Source of the DNA: an uncultured Roseburia sp.
GTDB taxonomy: Bacteria > Bacillota > Clostridia > Lachnospirales > Lachnospiraceae
DNA: 64,000 bases
Reading direction: 5' to 3'
Assembly: GCA_947644305.1 (NCBI GenBank)
Contig: CANRYS010000001.1
Coordinates: 248,001 to 312,000 of the forward strand
Below, piece by piece: positions 1-9,381 of the stretch (within the stretch, counting starts at the first letter, position 1; each line of letters begins with the position of its first letter). The notes under the pieces are model-generated. The model had not been told where the DNA came from. It did no database searches and saw nothing but the letters and a program-made list of their open reading frames with translations. Made by a program: the position numbers and the translations under genes.

Positions 1-489
1 CGTGATCTGGCAGCCATCTGCCCCATATACCTTATAACCATTATATTTCGCCGGATTGTGGCTTGCCGTCACCACAATACCGCCGTCACAGTGAAGGGCG
101 CGCACTGCATAGGACAGCGCCGGCGTCGGCATCAATTCTTTATAGATGTGAACCTGGATTCCATTTGCCGCAAAAACCCCGGCGGCAGTTCTGGCAAATA
201 GATCGGATTTGATCCGGCTGTCATAAGCGATAGCCACCGAAGGCTCTGCCGTTACCTTTTTCAGATAATTGCTGTATCCCTGGGTCGCTTTTGCCACAGT
301 ATGCACGTTCATACGGTAAGTTCCGGCGCCGATCACACCGCGAAGCCCACCGGTGCCAAATTCCAGCTCCCGGTAAAAACGGTCATTGATCTCTTCTTCC
401 TTCCCTTCCACACTCTTTAATTCTTCCAGCAGGTCTTCTTCCTTTACCTTCTCCATCCATCTTTTATAATTAGATATAATATCCATCAT
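1..489 (-). CDS. Phosphoglucomutase/phosphomannomutase, N-terminal part (runs off the window)
   Basis: The first 163 codons of an alpha-D-phosphohexomutase are present; the 3' end lies left of the window. The active-site phosphoserine loop TASHNP is at residues 141-146 (Ser143), preceded by the family's EFGTGGLRG segment near residues 43-51. The enzyme interconverts hexose 6- and 1-phosphates. As the last gene of the GDP-sugar block (manA, manC, gmd, rmd upstream) it most likely supplies mannose-1-phosphate to ManC, although a glucose role is equally allowed by the motif. Two adjacent ATGs occur at 489 and 486; the first was chosen, with a TAAGGAGGAA ribosome site 9 bases upstream. Substrate preference cannot be read from this fragment. 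Confidence 0.9.
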   Translation of the reverse strand, partial: MMDIISNYKRWMEKVKEEDLLEELKSVEGKEEEINDRFYRELEFGTGGLRGVIGAGTYRMNVHTVAKATQGYSNYLKKVTAEPSVAIAYDSRIKSDLFARTAAGVFAANGIQVHIYKELMPTPALSYAVRALHCDGGIVVTASHNPAKYNGYKVYGADGCQIT

Positions 490-517
490 CCTTTAATTCC
501 TCCTTACACATCCTCCG

Positions 518-1462
518 CTATGAAATCTGTTCTCTCCAATAATTCAGCGTATCTTCCAGTGTTTTCTCCAGACGAATCTTGCGCGTCCAGTCCGTGTGCT
601 CTGTGATCTTAGATATATCTGCTGAGATGATCGGCACATCGATGGGCCTCAGTCGTTCCGCCTCTACCTGCACCCGGATCTCCTGTCCAGAGAGAGCGAT
701 GATCTGATCCAGGATCTCCTGGATCGAATATGCATTTCCCGCTCCCACGTTGTAGGTCTCACCAGCATGCCCCTGACGTACCAGGCACTCATAGGCGGCG
801 ATCACATCTCTCACATCTGTAAAATCCCTTTTGGCTTTCAGATTTCCCACATGGATCACCGGTTCCCGCAATCCCTTTTCCACTTCCACTACCTGTTTGC
901 AAAAATCCGACACCACAAACTGGGGAGACTGTCTCGGTCCCACATGGTTAAAGGCGCGGACCATTACAAGATTGAGTTGGTATGCCCTGGCATAGATCGC
1001 CGCCAACATATTCTGACAACCCTTGGTGGCAGCATAAATATTTCCGGGACGCAAAACCGTATCCTCAGTGATCGGGACCTCATCGGGATTGACATACCCA
1101 TATTCCTCTCCGGAACCGATCAAAAGTACTCTTCCTGTATATTTTCTTTCCTTTAGCACATCCAGCAGATTCAAAGTCCCCTTAATGTTTACATCCACCG
1201 TAAGCTGCGGATTGGACCAGGATAGAGCCACGGAACTCTGGGCCGCAAGGTGGAAAATATAATCCGGGGCACACTTTGCCAACACCTGCTCCACCTCTTC
1301 TTTCACCAGAAGATCCATGTCCAATATGTTAGCGTTCGCGTCCTCCAGCACTTCCTGTTTCATTTTTGTTATACTAACCTTATATCCACATTCCCCGCTC
1401 AGATATTCTGCCAGATACCTCCCCACAAAACCGGCGCCGCCGATAATCAATACTTTTTTCAT
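518..1462 (-). CDS. rmd: GDP-6-deoxy-D-mannose reductase (Rmd), GDP-D-rhamnose synthesis
   Basis: A 314-residue extended SDR. The Rossmann motif GGAGFVG is at residues 8-14 and the catalytic Tyr143-x3-Lys147 (YAATK) with the GSGEEYG strand at 116-122. The segment FNHVGPRQSPQFVVSDF is typical of GDP-4-keto-6-deoxy-D-mannose reductases. It reduces the Gmd product at C4 to give GDP-D-rhamnose; gmd lies directly upstream. The ATG at 1462 was chosen because the Rossmann strand begins there (MKKVLIIGG) and GAGGG lies upstream. A longer frame from 1519 would add 19 residues that do not look like family sequence. GDP-L-fucose or GDP-6-deoxytalose reductases are alternatives, but the overall pattern favours Rmd. 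Confidence 0.85.
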   Translation of the reverse strand: MKKVLIIGGAGFVGRYLAEYLSGECGYKVSITKMKQEVLEDANANILDMDLLVKEEVEQVLAKCAPDYIFHLAAQSSVALSWSNPQLTVDVNIKGTLNLLDVLKERKYTGRVLLIGSGEEYGYVNPDEVPITEDTVLRPGNIYAATKGCQNMLAAIYARAYQLNLVMVRAFNHVGPRQSPQFVVSDFCKQVVEVEKGLREPVIHVGNLKAKRDFTDVRDVIAAYECLVRQGHAGETYNVGAGNAYSIQEILDQIIALSGQEIRVQVEAERLRPIDVPIISADISKITEHTDWTRKIRLEKTLEDTLNYWREQIS

Positions 1463-1487
1463 TGTTTCCCTCATTTCTACTGCTGTC

Positions 1488-1523
1488 CTAAGGCTCAGCT
1501 TTGCTGAGACTATGCGCATTCAT
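1488..1523 (-). other. Possible 11-codon leader ORF plus small hairpin upstream of rmd
   Basis: A short frame starts with ATG at 1523, eight bases downstream of GAGGG, and ends at a TAG at 1488. It covers a CTCAGC-AAA-GCTGAG hairpin just before the rmd ribosome site. It could be a leader peptide or chance; there is no independent support beyond the ribosome site and hairpin. Confidence 0.2.
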
Positions 1524-1558
1524 GCAATTCCCTCGTTCTATAGAGGAATATATAAGGC

Positions 1559-1605
1559 AGCGGCGCGAATTCTCCGTTTTCAGGCGGGTTCCGATTCGCG
1601 CCGCT
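1559..1605. repeat. Perfect 12-bp inverted repeat between gmd and rmd
   Basis: Arms AGCGGCGCGAAT (1559-1570) and ATTCGCGCCGCT (1594-1605) enclose 23 bases. The stem is very GC-rich and lies in the 190-base gap between the gmd stop and the rmd start. No T-run follows on the minus strand, so it is not a standard intrinsic terminator. It may protect mRNA ends or bind a protein. Confidence 0.6.
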
Positions 1606-1655
1606 AAGCCAATGTAACAGCGCCTCATGATACCTCATGTTTGACGCCAAATCAA

Positions 1656-3796
<2,141 letters not shown>

Positions 3797-3858
3797 ACTC
3801 TTTTTCCTTTCTGAATGCTTTATATCCAACCGATGACACCATCGGCCAAAATTGTATC

Positions 3859-4821
3859 TTATAATTTAGACATTAGTATTTCATTCGTTCCATGTATATA
3901 ATACTCCCCAAATCCTGCTGGAATAAACATACTGTCTCCCGCCTGGAAATCATATCGTTTTCCCGCATGCTCCAAATATCCATTTCCCGAAACAACAAGC
4001 AGGGAATGAAAGCTACTTCTGTCACACCAGAATTTAATCTTTCCATTGTCTACCTGGATACGCAGCACACTGAAATAATCACACTCAAACAGTCTACGTA
4101 GGCTTCCTGATTTTAGGCGTACTTCGTTGTTGTCAAACACCTGGGAAGGAATCACAGGCGTCCGATCGATCACATCGATGGCCCGCTCTACATGAAGCTC
4201 CCGGTAATTTCCATCCTTATCCTTCCGCAGATAATCATATACCCGAAAGGTCGTGTTGGAGTTTTGCTGGATCTCGGCGATCACAGCCCCGGCTCCGATG
4301 GCATGGATCGTTCCAGGATGAATAAAGAACACGTCTCCGGCATGCACTTCAACTTTATTCAGCACCTCACAGACAGTACCATCCTGAATCTTCTTTTCCA
4401 GCTCTTCCCTACTGATCATTCGATTCAGCCCATAATACAGGAAAGCGCGGGGTTTTGCCGAGACCACATACCACATCTCTGCCTTTCCCTCTTCTCCCCG
4501 CTCTCCCAGGGCGGTTTCGTCCGAAGGATGAACCTGAATGGATAAATTTTTCTTAGCATCTATAAATTTAATCAATATCGGAAATTTATCTTCCGGCTTA
4601 AAATCCGGAGATACATATTCCGGAAACTCCCTTACGATATCACTCAGAAACTGCCTCTTAAATCTGCCGTTGACGATCTTATTCTGTCCATCCGGATGGC
4701 AGCATAGTTCCCAGCTCTCCGCTGTACAGAGGCCTCCTCCAGATTTTCCGTACAGCCGTTCCAGCTCTCTTCCGCCCCAGAGATATTCCTTATACACAGG
4801 AGATAATTTCATCGGATACAT
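3859..4821 (-). CDS. manA: Mannose-6-phosphate isomerase, class I
   Basis: A 320-residue type I phosphomannose isomerase (cupin fold) converting fructose-6-phosphate to mannose-6-phosphate. The metal-binding QVHPSDE is at residues 96-102, KAEMWYV around 113-119, and a second metal/His motif FFIHPGTIHAIG lies mid-protein. WGG near the N-terminus and the short length match the Firmicute form. It lies between the GT2 gene (16-base gap) and manC (62 bases), forming a GDP-mannose supply block. The start at 4821 has AGGAAGG eight bases upstream; a second ATG three codons later is less well placed. Confidence 0.95.
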   Translation of the reverse strand: MYPMKLSPVYKEYLWGGRELERLYGKSGGGLCTAESWELCCHPDGQNKIVNGRFKRQFLSDIVREFPEYVSPDFKPEDKFPILIKFIDAKKNLSIQVHPSDETALGERGEEGKAEMWYVVSAKPRAFLYYGLNRMISREELEKKIQDGTVCEVLNKVEVHAGDVFFIHPGTIHAIGAGAVIAEIQQNSNTTFRVYDYLRKDKDGNYRELHVERAIDVIDRTPVIPSQVFDNNEVRLKSGSLRRLFECDYFSVLRIQVDNGKIKFWCDRSSFHSLLVVSGNGYLEHAGKRYDFQAGDSMFIPAGFGEYYIHGTNEILMSKL

Positions 4822-4837
4822 AAAATAAACCTTCCTA

Positions 4838-5545
4838 TTATTTACCGGCGATACGCGTCACCGTAAGTCGGCATAATGTCTTGATATAGCTCATAATAAA
4901 CGGAATGAGGCGTCTCTTCGATTCCCCATAGATCCGCTTATCAAACTCGATCGGTACTTCACCGATCTTCAGTTTTTTATCTTTTTTATTCAAACGAAGG
5001 CGTAGCAACACCTCCTGAAGTACATCATAGTTATGGCAGGACAACGACACCTTTTTGAGCTCATTGGTATGATACATCCGATAATCCGTGGAAATATCCT
5101 TCGCTTTAATACCAAGAAAGAACCGGAACATACCGTTCAATATATGAGACATGATAATGGAACTCTTGGCATCGTTGGTCTTTCCGCCTTTTACATAGCG
5201 GGAACCGATAACCACATCGCAGTTTTCCTTTGTAAATTTCTCATAAATTCCTGGGATGTATTTGGGATTGTGAGATCCGTCACTGTCCAGGATAAGAAAT
5301 TTATCCATTTCCGCATATTTGATCCCCGTTTTAAAGGCGCCTGCAAAAGCGGGCTCCTCCTGATTGATGTATCTGGCTCCAAATTCTTCGCAGACACCTT
5401 TGGTATTATCCAGCGGCTCCGCCGTATCTATTACAAGAATTTCAAATTCTTCTCCTGTCTTTTTTACATTATCGATTATCTGCGGCAAAAGGACCTTAAG
5501 ATTCTCCTCTTCTTTGTATGCCAGCAGAACCACACTGATTCCCAT
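4838..5545 (-). CDS. GT2 glycosyltransferase, dolichol/undecaprenyl-phosphate mannose synthase-like
   Basis: A 235-residue GT-A fold protein with the N-terminal VVLLAYKEEENL strand, an IDTAEP segment, and the DXD-type DSDGSHNP for metal and nucleotide sugar. YRMYHT and GESKRRL near the C-terminus resemble Dpm1/GtrB short forms without obvious C-terminal membrane helices. It probably transfers a sugar, plausibly mannose given manA-manC next door, from GDP to undecaprenyl phosphate. The flippase could be the GtrA protein encoded just upstream. Substrate identity is inferred from neighbourhood only. The ribosome site GGAGG is seven bases from the ATG. Confidence 0.75.
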   Translation of the reverse strand: MGISVVLLAYKEEENLKVLLPQIIDNVKKTGEEFEILVIDTAEPLDNTKGVCEEFGARYINQEEPAFAGAFKTGIKYAEMDKFLILDSDGSHNPKYIPGIYEKFTKENCDVVIGSRYVKGGKTNDAKSSIIMSHILNGMFRFFLGIKAKDISTDYRMYHTNELKKVSLSCHNYDVLQEVLLRLRLNKKDKKLKIGEVPIEFDKRIYGESKRRLIPFIMSYIKTLCRLTVTRIAGK

Positions 5546-5603
5546 GAGCTTTCCTCCAAATTTATTCTACTATCTTCTTCCTTACGTTTAAGTAACTTCT
5601 TCT

Positions 5604-5690
5604 CGCATAAGCAGCTTCGTGCTTCTACTCGCATAAGCACCTTCGTACTTATTACGCATAAGCACCTTCGTGCTTCTACTCGCATAAGCA
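5604..5690. repeat. Tandem array of about 26-bp hairpin-forming repeats
   Basis: Three units of 25-26 bases start at 5604, 5630 and 5655, and a partial fourth starts at 5681. Each begins CGCATAAGCA and contains AAGCAC-CTTC-GTGCTT or a close variant, a 6-bp stem with a 4-base loop. There are no unique spacers, so it is not a CRISPR array. A reversed copy of the unit start (GTGCTTATGCG) occurs at 5807-5817, so the 214-base block has inverted ends. It fills the intergenic gap between the GtrA gene and the GT2 gene. Confidence 0.85.
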
Positions 5691-5692
5691 CT

Positions 5693-5728
5693 CACTAAGC
5701 TCCTTCGGCGCCCCGAAGGAGCTTAGTG
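5693..5728. repeat. 16-bp perfect hairpin with 4-base loop
   Basis: Arms CACTAAGCTCCTTCGG (5693-5708) and its exact complement (5713-5728) flank CGCC. It is placed immediately after the hairpin-repeat array. No T-run follows on either strand, so it is not a classical terminator, but such a stem would strongly affect transcript ends in the GtrA-GT2 interval. Confidence 0.8.
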
Positions 5729-5744
5729 TTCGTTGCACTCACAT

Positions 5745-5800
5745 ACCCTCTCCTGGAGACAGCCTTTCCTGCGAGCAGGAGGCTGTCTCCAGGAGAGGGT
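5745..5800. repeat. 21-bp perfect inverted repeat with nested 5-bp stem
   Basis: Arms 5745-5765 and 5780-5800 are exact complements of each other (CCTCTCCTGGAGACAGCC core). The 14-base interval contains a further CCTGC-GA-GCAGG stem, so nearly the whole 56 bases can fold. Together with the neighbouring hairpin and repeat array it explains the 310-base gap 5546-5855, in which no coding sequence was found. Confidence 0.85.
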
Positions 5801-5855
5801 GCGTTCGTGCTTATGCGTTCATTTTACCATATGTTGGCGGATTTGAAAAGGATTT

Positions 5856-6392
5856 TTACTTGTTTTCCGTTTTAAATGCCCAAAGCTTATTCATCACAAA
5901 GTTGATCGGTATCGCTATGATCAAGCTGATCAGCGGCGCTATAAATTTGGATATTCCCAGCACATTCACCCACAAATAGGCGAGAAGATTGTTCAAAATG
6001 ATGCCAGTAAAACCATAGGACAGATAGCTTTTCATCAGTGCCTTCCAGAAATTCCGGCTCTGGCCTTCCTCCAGCGTAAACACGAATTTGCTGTTGAGAA
6101 GAAAAGATACCAGAACGCTGATAATAAAAGCGATGGTGTTGGATACGTACATATCCAGGTCTGCGGTCTGCAGGACTCCTGCTTTTTTAAATAAGAGCAG
6201 ACACAAGACATTTATCGTATAGGAAAATACGGTATTCCATACCCCTACCAAACCGAATTTTACAAACTGAAGCAAAGCCTCCCACTGCTCCTCCGTCGGA
6301 TCGACTTTGATCAGCTTGAAGATCACTCCAAAGATCCCTCTCACTATCGTTTCTATTATGCCCCATAATTTTTCACTAATTCCATTCATCAT
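5856..6392 (-). CDS. GtrA-family membrane protein (polyprenyl-phosphate-sugar flippase)
   Basis: A 178-residue protein with four predicted membrane helices. The N-terminal amphipathic part leads into the GtrA signature FVKFGLVGVWNTVFSYTINVL (about residues 44-64) and ends in the typical NFVMNKLWAF motif. GtrA/GtcA proteins are thought to move undecaprenyl-phosphate-linked sugars to the outer membrane face for GT-C enzymes. It follows the GT39-like gene by 16 bases, and the structured spacer separates it from the downstream GT2. Adjacent ATGs at 6392 and 6389 are both possible; AAAGGATG lies upstream. The sugar carried is unknown. Confidence 0.88.
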   Translation of the reverse strand: MMNGISEKLWGIIETIVRGIFGVIFKLIKVDPTEEQWEALLQFVKFGLVGVWNTVFSYTINVLCLLLFKKAGVLQTADLDMYVSNTIAFIISVLVSFLLNSKFVFTLEEGQSRNFWKALMKSYLSYGFTGIILNNLLAYLWVNVLGISKFIAPLISLIIAIPINFVMNKLWAFKTENK

Positions 6393-6408
6393 CTTTCATC
6401 CTTTTCGT

Positions 6409-7881
6409 CTATTCCGCTTCCTTTTGCTCCATAGCATATTCCCGAATCCTGTTTTTCTTATCTCTGGAAACCATGTGATACTCCGTAAACAACTTTCTGG
6501 TCTCCTCCACCAGAGGTTGTTTCCCGATAAACAAATACGCTTTCTTATAATGTTTTACAATTTCCTGGAAATTATTATCGTGCTGGGAAATAACCTTTGG
6601 CCTAGTTCCATAAAAACCTTCAAAATACATCTCTATACCAGCTCGAACATAGGAATTATCCGTCGTCACAACGACAACGCCCTCTTCCATAATATCACTC
6701 TTTTCTGCCAATGCCCCTACGGAACCCCGATAGGAAATTTTCTGTTCCTGATGAAGTTCATTCAGAAGCAGCGTTCCATTCTGCACCGCCAGTACAAGAG
6801 CGATCCCCACACATAATGCTGCAAATTCACGATTCCTCTCTCTGCCAACAGCCAGCTTCCACCCCCAGAGCACCACCTGTGCCATCATCAGATAGCAAAA
6901 AGGCAGCAAACCAATAAAGTAGCGGTTATAAAAAATTCCACCGGAAGGATTGATCACGGTACTATAAAAATACATGATCGCTGGCACTGCGATCACAAGC
7001 CCAGGCAGATAGAGTTTTTCCGCATCATCTTCATAAGTAAACCTGCCAAAACGGCACTTCGTCAAACAACAGACAAGGCATCCTGCGATCCCCAGACAGA
7101 GAGTCCAGAACTGAAATTCATTCTCACTGCACATAAAACGAAGGAAATCAAATAAGGCATTCAGATCTGGCGGCTGAATCCAAAATTCTGTGATACTCCT
7201 GGTGTGATTGATAAAAACCAGCAGCAGCCAGGGAACAAACCCGCCACCCGCTGCCAGATAGGGATAAATACTTTGAATTCTCTGCTTCCCGGCGATGACT
7301 AAGACCAGCTCTAATAAGAAAAGCACCCCTGCGATCACACAGCCATAATAATGGGAATACAAAAGTAAAAGCAGAGAAATCGTCAATAAAATATTTCCTT
7401 TCTTCCCTGAACTGCGGATTCGTTTTGCCAGGGCACAGGCCAGCAGGGCCGCCGACATAAAATACAGGGAATACGAACGGAATTCGTATCCTGCATGTAA
7501 AACCAACACCGCAGATGAGGCAGACAAGATCTCTGCCAGGAGCCCAAGTTTTTTTCCACCCAGCTCTCTGCCGGCAAGAGCGGTAAAAAAAATACCAGCA
7601 GCAGTAAACCCTTCTGATATGAGCAGCAACCAGGGAAAAGAAAATGGGATCAAAGCCCTCCATATCCATACTATGATGGCATACAGAGGAGGTGTATAAT
7701 CTTTTAGCTGCATATAGGATCGAAGCACCTCTCCGATCCCCTTATCTGGTCCCACAAGTCCAAGCTGATACACTTCATCGTACCAAAACTCCTGTACGCC
7801 AGAATACGCTAACATCCCCACAAAGGCCAGCGCAGCAATGACAGCATAGACAACATTGCAATACTTATTTTTTTGCTCCAT
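6409..7881 (-). CDS. GT39/ArnT-like polytopic glycosyltransferase (GT-C fold)
   Basis: A 490-residue integral membrane protein with about ten hydrophobic helices. After helix 1 comes FWYDEVYQLG (about residues 32-41), carrying the Asp-Glu pair of the first periplasmic loop that is catalytic in PMT/ArnT-type enzymes. A YEFRSYSL segment after helix 4 is also family-like. Such enzymes take a sugar from a polyprenyl-phosphate donor outside the membrane. The neighbouring GtrA protein and GT2 enzymes would make and flip that donor. Acceptor is unknown; the growing polysaccharide is the natural guess. GAGGAAAA precedes the ATG. Confidence 0.78.
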   Translation of the reverse strand: MEQKNKYCNVVYAVIAALAFVGMLAYSGVQEFWYDEVYQLGLVGPDKGIGEVLRSYMQLKDYTPPLYAIIVWIWRALIPFSFPWLLLISEGFTAAGIFFTALAGRELGGKKLGLLAEILSASSAVLVLHAGYEFRSYSLYFMSAALLACALAKRIRSSGKKGNILLTISLLLLLYSHYYGCVIAGVLFLLELVLVIAGKQRIQSIYPYLAAGGGFVPWLLLVFINHTRSITEFWIQPPDLNALFDFLRFMCSENEFQFWTLCLGIAGCLVCCLTKCRFGRFTYEDDAEKLYLPGLVIAVPAIMYFYSTVINPSGGIFYNRYFIGLLPFCYLMMAQVVLWGWKLAVGRERNREFAALCVGIALVLAVQNGTLLLNELHQEQKISYRGSVGALAEKSDIMEEGVVVVTTDNSYVRAGIEMYFEGFYGTRPKVISQHDNNFQEIVKHYKKAYLFIGKQPLVEETRKLFTEYHMVSRDKKNRIREYAMEQKEAE

Positions 7882-7918
7882 AACTTTTCCTCATACTCAT
7901 TCTAAGCAGAATCCGTTT

Positions 7919-9364
7919 CTATAGAAAACAGATCAGCAAAGAATATGCCATAAAACCAACCGTAGGAAGAACTCTGCACCAGACAGCATATCTCTCCCAT
8001 TTTCTCATTTTCTCAGCCGCTTCGCACATATTCCTTCGCTTGTAGCAGTCAAAGGCAAAGACACCGATCATCCCCAATACAACTCCGCAGAGAAGGGATG
8101 AGTAGATATCAATCGGAATGTCCGGAAACTTTCGCAGTAACACTTTGTGTATCATATAATTCTTATTTATTTCCAAACCGAGAAGCTTCGGAATAACGCC
8201 TCCATTGAGCATTCTAACATCATAATTGTGAAGCCAGCCCAGCGCTGTCACAATTATGATAAGCAAAGAAAACAAGCATTCAAAGATACATGTAATGCGG
8301 ATATTACAGGTATACAAAAGCATCAAAGTGCCAAATGGAACCACCAGAACCATCCAGTTCGGATGCCACTGGACAAACATTACAAAAGCACCCATCACCA
8401 TAAAGGGAAGGGCAAATACAAGTTCCCATCTCACCTTTCGAATCATATAGGCAACTGCACAGATCAGCACAAAAGCAACGATAAAATAACTTACAGTAGA
8501 ATCATAACAATTTCTCTTAAAAGCAAATCCCACACCAAAAAACCTTCCGATAAAACCATAGGTTTCACTCATAAACTTCTGCGTCTCCTGATAGCCTGGA
8601 TCAAAACCATAAACCGCACTCTGAAGGAGGATACCAAACATCACTGCGACGGCGTCCCGGATCAGATAGAGAATTCTCTTTTCACGGAGAAGCAGAATCG
8701 GGATGATGCCCAACAGCACAAATGGCTTATAGGAAGCTGCCAGCATAAAAAACAGCAGTTCCAGCCAGTGATTCCCTTTGGCCATATATTTTATGCCAAG
8801 AAGCAGAAACAGAATCGAAAAAATATCCAGATGAGATATAATGATCGAGGCAAACAAAAATACCGGAGATGTCAAAAAGCAAAGGGCTGTCCAGCCAGCA
8901 TCCTTCTCATCTGATTTCAAGATCTTACCAATATCAAACACAAGCTTTGACATATAGATCATAATAGCCGCAAAAGCAGCTTTCACAATCGCTTCATACA
9001 CAAGAAAAGAAACCGAAAGATCGAAAAGCCGATCAAAAATATACACTGGCAGACAGATCAATCCAACTGTGGCATAGTTAATGATGGAATAATTGGCTCC
9101 TGCCAGAAGCGTCTGGGGCCATGCCTTGCTGTAATGTCCCGACAACGCCAGTTCATTGATCTCACTGTAATAACGAAACAGTTTCCCATGGAATAAACAA
9201 TCGTTAAAATCCAGCGACTGTGTGACCGTCAGCTTAAAATCCTTCGTAAAACAAAACATAAAGGCCGCAGCGATAACGATCAGGGCACCCACGATATATT
9301 CTGCCCGGTAGGGACCTGCTGTCACATAATTGAAATCATTAAAATACTTTTTGATCTTCTGCAT
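7919..9364 (-). CDS. Polytopic membrane protein, GT87-like (GT-C fold)
   Basis: A 481-residue multi-pass membrane protein with around ten helices. FNDCLFHGKLFRYYSEIN after helix 1 carries a polar Asp in the first outer loop, and the general plan resembles GT87/DUF2029 polyprenyl-phosphate-dependent mannosyltransferases. That family call comes from overall architecture rather than a diagnostic motif. It sits in a run of GT-C-like genes, 37 bases upstream of the GT39-like gene. The ATG at 9364 is preceded by GTGGAGGAAACT; a GTG at 9382 would overlap the stop of the upstream gene and is less likely as the start. Confidence 0.6.
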   Translation of the reverse strand: MQKIKKYFNDFNYVTAGPYRAEYIVGALIVIAAAFMFCFTKDFKLTVTQSLDFNDCLFHGKLFRYYSEINELALSGHYSKAWPQTLLAGANYSIINYATVGLICLPVYIFDRLFDLSVSFLVYEAIVKAAFAAIMIYMSKLVFDIGKILKSDEKDAGWTALCFLTSPVFLFASIIISHLDIFSILFLLLGIKYMAKGNHWLELLFFMLAASYKPFVLLGIIPILLLREKRILYLIRDAVAVMFGILLQSAVYGFDPGYQETQKFMSETYGFIGRFFGVGFAFKRNCYDSTVSYFIVAFVLICAVAYMIRKVRWELVFALPFMVMGAFVMFVQWHPNWMVLVVPFGTLMLLYTCNIRITCIFECLFSLLIIIVTALGWLHNYDVRMLNGGVIPKLLGLEINKNYMIHKVLLRKFPDIPIDIYSSLLCGVVLGMIGVFAFDCYKRRNMCEAAEKMRKWERYAVWCRVLPTVGFMAYSLLICFL

Positions 9365-9381
9365 AGTTTCCTCCACTTGCA

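Noticed and set aside
1463-1519. Nineteen-residue N-terminal extension of Rmd
   Set aside because: The Rossmann strand starts at the ATG at 1462 and the extra residues do not resemble the family; a leader ORF and hairpin occupy the same bases.
5604-5690. CRISPR array
   Set aside because: The repeats are directly joined with no unique spacers and no cas genes are near.
5476-5691. Small minus-strand frame through the hairpin repeats
   Set aside because: Its peptide repeats only because the DNA repeats; no ribosome site and it runs into the GT2 gene in another frame.
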